DNA from: Candidatus Promineifilum breve
Lineage (GTDB): Bacteria; Chloroflexota; Anaerolineae; Promineifilales; Promineifilaceae
Length of the DNA: 64,000 bases
Reading direction: 5' to 3'
Assembly (NCBI RefSeq): GCF_900066015.1
Contig: NZ_LN890655.1
Coordinates: 434,001 to 498,000 of the forward strand
Below the pieces are notes generated by a model. The model was not told the DNA's origin, ran no database searches, and worked only from the letters and a program-made list of their open reading frames with translations. Of the stretch, positions 57,784-64,000 are shown one piece after another (position 1 is the stretch's first letter; each line of letters begins with the position of its first letter). The position numbers and the translations under genes were made by a program.

Positions 57784-60238
57784 CTCCCACACCTTCATCT
57801 TTCGTTGCGCCATCGGCCGGCGACCCGCGGCCGGTCTCGTTGAAAGCCCGCTGCTTATCGGCGAACACGGCCAGCCGGGCCATGACCCGACCATTGATGC
57901 TGTCGGCCGGATACGCGCCATCCTCGCCCACCTCACCGGCGGCGATGCCCGTCAGCAGGGCAATCCCCTCGTCCACCGTGGCGATGGGATAGATGTGGAA
58001 TTGTCCGGCGCGGGCGGCCTCAACCACGTCGTGGCGCAGCATCAGGTTCTCGACGTTGGCCGCCGGAATGAGCACACCCTGGTCGCCGGTGAGGCCGCGC
58101 GCCCGGCACACGTCAAAGAAGCCCTCGATCTTTTCGTTCACCCCGCCAATCGTCTGCACCTGGCCGCGCTGATCGACCGAGCCGGTGACGCCCAGCGATT
58201 GCTTGATGGGCGCGCCCGACAGGGCCGACAGCAATGCATATAACTCGGCCGACGAAGCGCTATCCCCCTCAATGCCGCCATACGACTGCTCGAAAACCAG
58301 GGTCGCCATCAGCGATAGCGGCTGTTCGGCGGCATAGCGCTGGCCCAGAAAGCCGGAGAGGATGAGCACGCCCTTGGAATGGATCGGGCCGCCCATGTCT
58401 ACTTCGCGTTCGATGTCGATCACTTCCCCGCCGCCCAGACGCGCCCGGGCGGTGATGCGCGTCGGCCGGCCGAAGGCGTGGTTGCCCACCATGTTGACCG
58501 ACAGGCCGTTGACCTGGCCCACGACCGCGCCGGCGGTGTCGATCAGCACCTGGCCGCGCAGGATCGATTCCTGGATACGCTCCGGCACGCGCCCCGCATG
58601 ATAGGCATGGGTATCCAGCACCTTCTGAACGTCCTCGCGCTGCACGATCTCCCGCCCGGCTTCGGCGGCCCAGTAGTTGGCCTCGCGCAACAGGTCGGTG
58701 ATACTTTGCATATGGGTGGAGAGCTTGCGGGCGTCCTCGGCCAGGCGGGAGCCGTGCTCCACCACGCGGGCCACGGCCGGCCGGTCAAACGGCCGCAACT
58801 TTTCGGCGCGCGATACCTCGGCGATCAGGCGGGCATAGGCCAGCGCGCTGTCCGGGCCGCGTTCGATCACGTCCTCAAAATCGGCCGAAACCTTGAAGAG
58901 TTCGTTGAACTCCAGGTCGTGGCCGCTCAACAGATAGTACAACAGCCGCTCGCCGATAAGCACCACCTTCACGTCTAGCGGGATCGGCTCCGGCTCCAGG
59001 GAGATGGTGCTGATCAGGCTATAGGCCTGGCCGATGGACTCGATGGCGATTTCACTCTTGCGCAACGCCCGCTTCAACCCTTCCCAGGCGTAAGGTTCCG
59101 ACAGCAGCTTGAGAGCATCGATGAGCAAATAGCCGCCGTTGGCTTCGTGCAGCGCGCCCCGTTTGATCAGCGTGAAGTCGGTGACCAGCGCCCCCATCTG
59201 GGCCACGTGCTCGACCATGCCCACCAGATTCTGGTAGCGCGGTTGATCGAGAAAAATCACCGGCGCGCCCTGGGTCTGGCTGTTGTCGATCACGACGTTG
59301 ACTTCGTAGCGCGAGACCGACGGCTTGCGCTCGGCGGTCATGCCCATGATCGCGCCGATCAGTTGCCGGCCGTTGGACTCATCCTCCTGGACAAACGCCT
59401 CATAATTTTCGACGATGTCTTTTTGCACGTCATCCAGGTGTTGGCTGATGCCGGGCAGGTCGGTGTACTTCTGGCGTAACTCTTCAAGCAAGGGGGCAAT
59501 GGTGAACTCGACGACGCGCTCGTTCAGCTCCCGTAGCCGCTTCTGCATATCGCGATGCAGGTTCGGGATCTGCTGCATGATGCGCTGTAACGACTCCTGA
59601 AGCTCGCCCACCTCGGCCTCGATCTTCTTTTGCGCTTCCTGATCCAGGCGCATGAATTCGTCGGGGCTGATGACCTCGCCGTCTTCCTTCAACGGCGCGA
59701 AGGCAAACCCGCCGGGGGTCTGGATCAGGGCGATGCTGTGGGTTTGGGCCTCAGCCCGCAACGTTTCCAGCGCCTCGGTATGCAACCCGCGCAGTTCTTC
59801 TTCCAGGCCGCGCTTCTGAAGCTGGTACTCTTCACCGGCGAAGGTGGCCGGCAGCACGGTCAGCAGCTCGCCCGATAGCTGCTTCATATCGTCGCGGAAC
59901 ACGACGGCCCGGCCGGGCGGCAGGCGATGGGCGCGCGGCTTATGCGGCTGCTCGAAATTGTAGACGTAGCACCAATCATCGGGCGTCGGTTCGCCGGCGG
60001 CGCGTTGGCTCAGAAAGCGGTTGACGATCGTCTGCCGGCCGATGCCGTTCGGCCCCAGGGCGAACAAGTTATAGCCGTGGTGATCGATGCCGATGCCGAA
60101 GCGAATGGCATCGACGGCGCGCGCCTGGCCGATTATCTCCAGGCCGTCGGCCAACTCCGACGTGGTTTCAAAGGGCAGAAGCGACGCATCGCAGACGTGA
60201 TAGAGTTGATCGGGCGCAAGTGGTTGTGGCGGGTTCAT
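57764..60238 (-). CDS. Lon-related ATP-dependent protease (LonB/AAA_32 type)
   Basis: 824 residues. N-terminal ATPase with FALGPNGIGRQTIVNRFLSQ, where the Walker A Lys is Arg (also seen in this subfamily). A long coiled-coil insert at about 170-290 (rich in Glu/Gln/Lys). QGAPVIFLDQPRYQNLVGMV and HEANGGYLLIDALKLL (Walker B-like) follow. The C-terminal Lon protease domain has the catalytic Ser in GGIEGDSASSAELYALLSAL and Lys in TIGGVNEKIEGFF. It is cytoplasmic (no membrane anchor) and would degrade damaged proteins. It lies between two USP genes in a stress operon: CBS - USP - LonB - USP, with small gaps or overlaps. Confidence 0.92.
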   Translation of the reverse strand: MNPPQPLAPDQLYHVCDASLLPFETTSELADGLEIIGQARAVDAIRFGIGIDHHGYNLFALGPNGIGRQTIVNRFLSQRAAGEPTPDDWCYVYNFEQPHKPRAHRLPPGRAVVFRDDMKQLSGELLTVLPATFAGEEYQLQKRGLEEELRGLHTEALETLRAEAQTHSIALIQTPGGFAFAPLKEDGEVISPDEFMRLDQEAQKKIEAEVGELQESLQRIMQQIPNLHRDMQKRLRELNERVVEFTIAPLLEELRQKYTDLPGISQHLDDVQKDIVENYEAFVQEDESNGRQLIGAIMGMTAERKPSVSRYEVNVVIDNSQTQGAPVIFLDQPRYQNLVGMVEHVAQMGALVTDFTLIKRGALHEANGGYLLIDALKLLSEPYAWEGLKRALRKSEIAIESIGQAYSLISTISLEPEPIPLDVKVVLIGERLLYYLLSGHDLEFNELFKVSADFEDVIERGPDSALAYARLIAEVSRAEKLRPFDRPAVARVVEHGSRLAEDARKLSTHMQSITDLLREANYWAAEAGREIVQREDVQKVLDTHAYHAGRVPERIQESILRGQVLIDTAGAVVGQVNGLSVNMVGNHAFGRPTRITARARLGGGEVIDIEREVDMGGPIHSKGVLILSGFLGQRYAAEQPLSLMATLVFEQSYGGIEGDSASSAELYALLSALSGAPIKQSLGVTGSVDQRGQVQTIGGVNEKIEGFFDVCRARGLTGDQGVLIPAANVENLMLRHDVVEAARAGQFHIYPIATVDEGIALLTGIAAGEVGEDGAYPADSINGRVMARLAVFADKQRAFNETGRGSPADGATKDEGVGDDGSAA

Positions 60239-60256
60239 AAAGCGATCAGTCAGCCT

Positions 60257-61204
60257 CTATGGCTGGTGGCGAACGATGAGCGTGGCGCAATTGGCTCCGC
60301 GCAAGACTTTCTCGGCCACGCTGCCGTGGAGCCAACGGCCGATTCCCGACCGGCCATGGCTGGATATGACGATGAGATCGACGTGGTGCGCGTCGGCATA
60401 GGAAACGATGGCGTCGGCCACGTCGCCGGCCGTGGCTTGCACGTCGAAAAAGAGATGGTCGTTGTCGTGCCGGGCGTGGATGCGCTGCAAATACGCTTCC
60501 GCCTCGGCCCGCTCCTCGGTGTCGGCGGCGTTGAGGGCCGCCTCGACGCGATCACCGGCCGGGGTCATGGTTTCCGGCAACGGCTCTCGCCCGGCCACCA
60601 TGCGCAAGAGCAATACGTCCGATTGCACCGCCCCGGCCAGCGCCAGCGCCGGCCCCAACGCGCGCTCGGCAAGCTCCGAACCGTCGAGCGGCACCAGAAT
60701 TTTCTTGTTCTGGAAGATGCCGACGCTGACGTGGGCGCGAATAATCGCCGTGGCGCACGGCGCGTGGTGCATCACCTTCTCGGCCACGCTGCCATAGACC
60801 CACCGGCTGCTGCCGGTGCGCCCATGACTCGACATAACGATCAGATCAATGCCATGCTCCTCGGCGTATTGGACAATCGCATCGGCCGGCGAACCGGAAA
60901 CGGCGACTGTTTCGACCGTGGCCGGTGTGTCGCCCAGCGCCATTGCGGTGACGGCCAGATACGCTTTGGCCTCGTCGATACTCATGCGGATCATCTCGTC
61001 GTAGAGGATGGGGTCGGCCGCCAGCAAAGCCAGGGGCGAGACGACGCGCAGCAACACCAGCCGCGCCGGTTCGCCCGCTGGGTCGGTGTGGGAAGCCCCG
61101 GTCTGGGGGCCTATCGCCGTCGCGATCTGACCCGCGGGCGCCAGCGCCTTCTCCGCCAACTCAGAACCATCCAAAGGAACTAGAATGTGTCGAAACGGCA
61201 TCAT
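60257..61204 (-). CDS. Tandem universal stress protein
   Basis: 315 residues, two full UspA domains. The first starts FRHILVPLDGSELAEKALAP and ends VMSSHGRTGSSRWVYGSVAE. The second starts KKILVPLDGSELAERALGPA and ends VISSHGRSGIGRWLHGSVAE, then ATLIVRHQP. Both keep an HGR-GS loop like the ATP site, although the first Gly of the strict motif is Ser in each. The two halves are clear duplicates. The gene lies 24 bp after the CBS gene and 18 bp before the LonB-like gene, in one operon. It probably senses nucleotides or stabilises the cell under starvation or oxygen limitation. Confidence 0.93.
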   Translation of the reverse strand: MMPFRHILVPLDGSELAEKALAPAGQIATAIGPQTGASHTDPAGEPARLVLLRVVSPLALLAADPILYDEMIRMSIDEAKAYLAVTAMALGDTPATVETVAVSGSPADAIVQYAEEHGIDLIVMSSHGRTGSSRWVYGSVAEKVMHHAPCATAIIRAHVSVGIFQNKKILVPLDGSELAERALGPALALAGAVQSDVLLLRMVAGREPLPETMTPAGDRVEAALNAADTEERAEAEAYLQRIHARHDNDHLFFDVQATAGDVADAIVSYADAHHVDLIVISSHGRSGIGRWLHGSVAEKVLRGANCATLIVRHQP

Positions 61205-61228
61205 GTTGACCTCCGCGGCAATCTGCCC

Positions 61229-61654
61229 CTATTGATCGATCAATTGGGGTCGTTGCAGGGCAAAGTAATCCAGAAAATCAGTGGCGGTGATGATACCAAC
61301 CAAAACGCCTTTGTCGACTACCGGCAAGGCCCCGAATTTATAGATGCTGAGCATATTGGCCGCCTGATAGGCGGGCGTGTCGGGCGAGACGGTCATCGGG
61401 TCGGGCGTCATGCAGGTTTCGGCGGTGATGTTGTCGAGTATTTCATCATCCTGCCAGCGGCCGTGCAAGATCAGGGGCGAGTTCATGGCCAGGCGCACGT
61501 CCCGATCGGTCACAATGCCGACCAGCTTCCCGTTCAGGAGCACGGGCAACTGGCGGCAGGCCTGGCTCTTCATCAGCGCGATGACCTGGCGGATGGTCGT
61601 TTGCGGCGTCACGGTATTGGGAATTTCGGTCATCAGGTCGTTGACGGTCAGCAT
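61229..61654 (-). CDS. Two-CBS-domain protein
   Basis: 141 residues consisting of one CBS pair: TVNDLMTEIPNTVTPQTTIR with LPVLLNGKLVGIVTDRDVR, then CMTPDPMTVSPDTPAYQAAN with LPVVDKGVLVGIITATDF. Such stand-alone pairs bind adenine nucleotides and act as energy sensors. Start chosen at 61654 (MLTVNDLM) with GGGAG upstream. It is the first gene of the minus-strand stress operon. A second CBS protein with the same build lies at 63078 on the other strand, also followed by a USP gene. Confidence 0.92.
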   Translation of the reverse strand: MLTVNDLMTEIPNTVTPQTTIRQVIALMKSQACRQLPVLLNGKLVGIVTDRDVRLAMNSPLILHGRWQDDEILDNITAETCMTPDPMTVSPDTPAYQAANMLSIYKFGALPVVDKGVLVGIITATDFLDYFALQRPQLIDQ

Positions 61655-61739
61655 AGCTCTCTCCCGGCGCCGGCCTGACACGCGCCGGTATTCGCCCACC
61701 TATCAGTTTAACCCATTTCCACGGCGCGCGACTGTGGCG

Positions 61740-61764
61740 AATGTCACCTTTGGCGGATGACATT
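61740..61764. promoter_or_regulatory. Inverted repeat AATGTCA-N11-TGACATT in the divergent stress promoter region
   Basis: Perfect 7-bp arms (61740-61746, 61758-61764) in the 206-bp gap between the CBS operon (minus) and the dsbA gene (plus). It may be the binding site of a common regulator. The 25-bp span and TGTCA/TGACA cores fit a dimeric factor. No clear promoter hexamers could be assigned. Confidence 0.4.
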
Positions 61765-61860
61765 TATCCGGCATTTCAGCCGCCGCTTAGAAGGTTTGCC
61801 GGTTCCATTGGGCAACGATAAACTCCGGCTCATATCTATTTAATTTCATTCTGGAGAGCT

Positions 61861-62553
61861 ATGGCAAAGACAACCCCACAACGCCGCAAACAACAGCAAA
61901 CCCGCGAGACAAACTGGCTGGTCATTGGCGGCCTGATCGCGCTGGTCGTCGTGGTTTTTGGCGGGCTTTTGTATCTGGCCCTGCGGCCGTCGTCAGTGGA
62001 ACCCGTACAAACCCTGGCCGAATATTGCGCCGCCAACAGCGACCGCTGCGCTTTTTCCGGCGAGGAGAATGCGCCGGTCAAGATGATCGAAGTTTCCGAT
62101 TTCGGCTGCCCCCATTGCCAGTCCTTTCACGCCGATACGGCCGAGGCGCTGCGCGAGCAATATGTCGTCCCCGGCACGATGCGCTGGGTGGCCCTGCCCT
62201 ATGCCCTGAGCACCACCACCGTACCGGCGGCCGCGGCGGCCATGTGCGCCAACGAGCAGGACAGCTACTTTGAATTTGCCGACGCGTTGTTCGCCATCGA
62301 GCCGGTGGAAGACCGCATCACGCCCGAAGGGTATGAGCAAGCGGCGGGCACGGTCGGCCTCGATCTCGACCAATTCGGCAGTTGCATGGACGACGGCCGC
62401 TATATCAGCATCGTCAACAGCAATCGCGACGCGGCCCGTGACAACCAGGTATCCGGCACGCCGACGTTCTTCCTGAATGACGAAACCCTGTCCGGCGCGC
62501 AACCGCTTGCCGCCTTTTCTCAGGTAATTACTTCGCTATTGAACGCACAATAG
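61861..62553 (+). CDS. Membrane-anchored DsbA-family thiol oxidoreductase
   Basis: 230 residues. One N-terminal membrane helix (about 19-42, LVIGGLIALVVVVFGGLLYL) with a basic cytoplasmic start. A thioredoxin-fold domain outside the membrane has the active site VSDFGCPHCQSFH (CPHC) near residue 83 and the cis-Pro loop QVSGTPTFFLNDETL. It would introduce or isomerise disulfides in exported proteins. CTGGAGAG precedes the ATG. Followed 52 bp later by a VKOR gene, its natural re-oxidising partner. Divergent from the CBS/USP/LonB operon. Confidence 0.92.
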   Translation: MAKTTPQRRKQQQTRETNWLVIGGLIALVVVVFGGLLYLALRPSSVEPVQTLAEYCAANSDRCAFSGEENAPVKMIEVSDFGCPHCQSFHADTAEALREQYVVPGTMRWVALPYALSTTTVPAAAAAMCANEQDSYFEFADALFAIEPVEDRITPEGYEQAAGTVGLDLDQFGSCMDDGRYISIVNSNRDAARDNQVSGTPTFFLNDETLSGAQPLAAFSQVITSLLNAQ

Positions 62554-62605
62554 CCCCTTGGCCGGAGCCGGGTTCGGCCGGCACGGCTAACAACGGAATA
62601 AAGTC

Positions 62606-63097
62606 GTGAACATCAATCAATGGCCGGCGCGGCTCATCCAACTCCTGGCTGTGCCGGGCCTGCTGGTGGCCTTCTATCTCTGGCTCTATCATAATGGCGC
62701 GCTCACGGCCACGTGCACGGTGGGCAGTTGGGAAGATTGCGGTCTGGTGAGCGGCCCCAATGCGCCGTATGCTTCCATTGGCCCGATCCCCGTGGCCCTC
62801 ATTGGGCTGGTCGGCTATGCGCTGATCTTTCTCGCCGTCTGGCTGGCCGATTTTATCCCGCTCATCGAGCGCTATTTGCCTGAGTTATTGGTCGGTTTGA
62901 CCGGCACGGCGCTTTTGTTCACCGCCGGGTTGACGGCGCTGGAGATTTTTGTCATCCATGCCGTATGCCGCTACTGCCTCGTCTCGGCGGCGATCATCGT
63001 CTTGATGTTCATCCTGGCCGTCCACAACCTGCGTGTCGCCAATCGCGCCGGGCGGTCGCTCGAAAGAGGGGAGTTCAATGAGGCTAGAACTGGTTAA
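62606..63097 (+). CDS. Vitamin K epoxide reductase-like (VKOR) membrane protein
   Basis: 163 residues, four or five membrane helices. The loop cysteines are in TCTVGSWEDCGLVSG and the active-site CxxC in HAVCRYCLVSAAI; Ser of YASIGPIPVALIGLVGYAL is also conserved. VKOR re-oxidises the DsbA-like protein and passes electrons to a quinone, here probably menaquinone made by the men genes. It starts at a GTG with a weak ribosome site, and its last 20 bp overlap the CBS gene start. Confidence 0.93.
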   Translation: MNINQWPARLIQLLAVPGLLVAFYLWLYHNGALTATCTVGSWEDCGLVSGPNAPYASIGPIPVALIGLVGYALIFLAVWLADFIPLIERYLPELLVGLTGTALLFTAGLTALEIFVIHAVCRYCLVSAAIIVLMFILAVHNLRVANRAGRSLERGEFNEARTG

Positions 63098-63545
63098 AGA
63101 TTGGATGACGCGCGAGCCGATTACGGTCGGGCCGGACGTGACGGTGCTGGATGCCGGCCGCCTGATGGTCGATCGCACCATACGTCGCCTGCCGGTGCTG
63201 GAGCAGGACGAATTAGTGGGCATCGTCACCTATGGCGACGTGCGCGGCGCGCGGGCGGCGGCCGTGGCCGGAACCGACATCTGGGAGTTGGGTAATTCTC
63301 TCGCCCGGCTGACCATCCGCGAGATAATGACCCCCAACCCGGTGACCATCACGCCCGACGAGACCATCGGCGCGGCGGCGCGGCTGATGCTGAAATATAT
63401 GATCGGCGGCCTGCCCGTGCTCGAAGCGCGCGGCCGGTTGGTGGGCATCATCACCGAATCCGACATTTTCCGGCTGGTTGTGCGCGATTGGATGCGTTCG
63501 GAAGAGGATCCCAGCGAGCCATACGCCCATTATGAACAGGAGTGA
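63078..63545 (+). CDS. Two-CBS-domain protein (second copy)
   Basis: 155 residues: LVKDWMTREPITVGPDVTVL with LPVLEQDELVGIVTYGDVRG, then TIREIMTPNPVTITPDETIG with LPVLEARGRLVGIITESDIF. An acidic tail ends YAHYEQE. GAGGGGAG precedes the ATG at 63078, which overlaps the VKOR gene. The gene after it is a USP, repeating the CBS-USP order of the minus-strand operon. Confidence 0.92.
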   Translation: MRLELVKDWMTREPITVGPDVTVLDAGRLMVDRTIRRLPVLEQDELVGIVTYGDVRGARAAAVAGTDIWELGNSLARLTIREIMTPNPVTITPDETIGAAARLMLKYMIGGLPVLEARGRLVGIITESDIFRLVVRDWMRSEEDPSEPYAHYEQE

Positions 63546-63550
63546 GAGCG

Positions 63551-64000
63551 TTGTTTAAACACATCGTTGTGCCCCTCGACGGTTCCGGTTTTGCCGAGGC
63601 GGCCCTGCCCTATGCCCTGGAGATAGCTGCCCAATTCGACAGCGATATCACCCTGTTGCGCGTGGTCATGCCGCCGCGAATCGGCGAAGGAGCGCTCTCG
63701 CCCGAATCGGCCAACTACGTGATCAATATGCGCGACGACCTGTATAAAGAGGCCATCGACTACCTGCAACAACAAAAGGGATCGCTGCGCCAGCAAAACT
63801 TTCGGGTGCACTATCAGGTTGTGGAGTCGGATGACATTGCCGCGGAGATCATCAGCGCGGTGCGCGGGGCCGACGCCGATACGATTGTCATGTGTACCCA
63901 CGGCCGCGGCGGCCTGAGCCGCTGGTTATTCGGCAGCGTGGCGACGCGCCTGCTGCAATCGGCCCACGTGCCCGTGCTGGTCATTCGTCCCAGCGGCGCG
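63551..64000 (+). CDS. Universal stress protein, cut by window edge
   Basis: 150 codons visible without a stop. It starts at a TTG at 63551 (MFKHIVVPLDGSGFAEAAL), with GGAG eight bases upstream, 5 bp after the CBS gene. A single UspA domain is seen so far: VMCTHGRGGLSRWLFGSVAT, with HVPVLVIRPSGA at the edge; a second domain may follow outside. Coupled to dsbA-VKOR-CBS as one operon. Confidence 0.88.
   Translation, partial: MFKHIVVPLDGSGFAEAALPYALEIAAQFDSDITLLRVVMPPRIGEGALSPESANYVINMRDDLYKEAIDYLQQQKGSLRQQNFRVHYQVVESDDIAAEIISAVRGADADTIVMCTHGRGGLSRWLFGSVATRLLQSAHVPVLVIRPSGA

Noticed and set aside
57764-60238. Walker A Lys to Arg in the LonB-like protein as a sign of an inactive ATPase
   Set aside because: Arg at this place appears compatible with this subfamily, and the protease Ser and Lys and the rest of the fold are intact, so I did not call it inactive.
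59927-61183. 418-codon open frame opposite the LonB-like protease start and the tandem USP
   Set aside because: It spans two convincing genes on the opposite strand and shows no domain.

Overview
The window is GC-rich, gene-dense bacterial chromosome that reads as a member of the Chloroflexota (Anaerolineae/Ardenticatenia-like). This placement is inference from gene content: large GT39-type membrane glycosyltransferases, an ArsA-type ATPase with an HSP20-like tail, a TGS-domain uridine-kinase-like protein, a LonB-like protease and a menaquinone pathway. SCO1, a cytochrome c lipoprotein and acyl-CoA dehydrogenases point to an aerobic, organotrophic cell. I found no rRNA, tRNA, CRISPR array, transposase or prophage. 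The window looks like ordinary chromosome with unusual regulatory DNA between genes.

Layout. 1-5.6 kb (minus): beta-oxidation operon of two acyl-CoA dehydrogenases, a FadN-type hydroxyacyl-CoA dehydrogenase/enoyl-CoA hydratase and a thiolase cut by the window edge. 5.7-7.1 kb: folK-folP. 7.2-12.5 kb: secreted LysM/M23 protein, quinone-oxidoreductase-like protein, prs, aat and a class V aminotransferase. 12.4-17.2 kb (minus): acs, S9 peptidase and HMG-CoA lyase, divergent from a GH4 enzyme. 18.8-21.1 kb: zinc-ribbon membrane protein, rpsU and a flavoprotein lacking the redox cysteines. 21.3-23.2 kb: a 32-residue membrane peptide gene and an M14 carboxypeptidase. 23.2-34.3 kb: ABC exporter, three GT39-like enzymes, a secreted DUF11/Fn3-like protein and a flippase-like protein, apparently a cell-surface module. 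34.3-38.9 kb: TGS-kinase/ArsA pair, lytic transglycosylase and an unknown protein. 39.1-42.1 kb: TPR protein, acyl-CoA carboxylase beta subunit and a hydrolase. 42.2-44.5 kb: cytochrome c, SCO1 and a TetR regulator around a dense promoter region. 44.5-52 kb: menaquinone genes menF-D-B-E-H with menA convergent and no menC. 52-56.8 kb: DAHP synthase, PEBP, trpF, a Nudix-like protein and uvrC. 56.9-64 kb: stress island of universal stress proteins, LonB-like protease and CBS proteins, divergent from a DsbA/VKOR pair that leads into a second CBS-USP pair.

How it fits together. Fatty acids, leucine (carboxylase beta, HMG-CoA lyase) and acetate (Acs) all converge on acetyl-CoA; menaquinone and SCO1/cytochrome c serve respiration. 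At least five genes have a -10-like hexamer 6-8 nt before the start codon and no Shine-Dalgarno sequence, suggesting leaderless transcription. TGACCC half-sites recur in three neighbouring promoters around sco1, and three unrelated families of 8-11 bp iterated repeats occupy intergenic regions. All promoter, operator and hairpin calls were made by eye from the sequence and are predictions.
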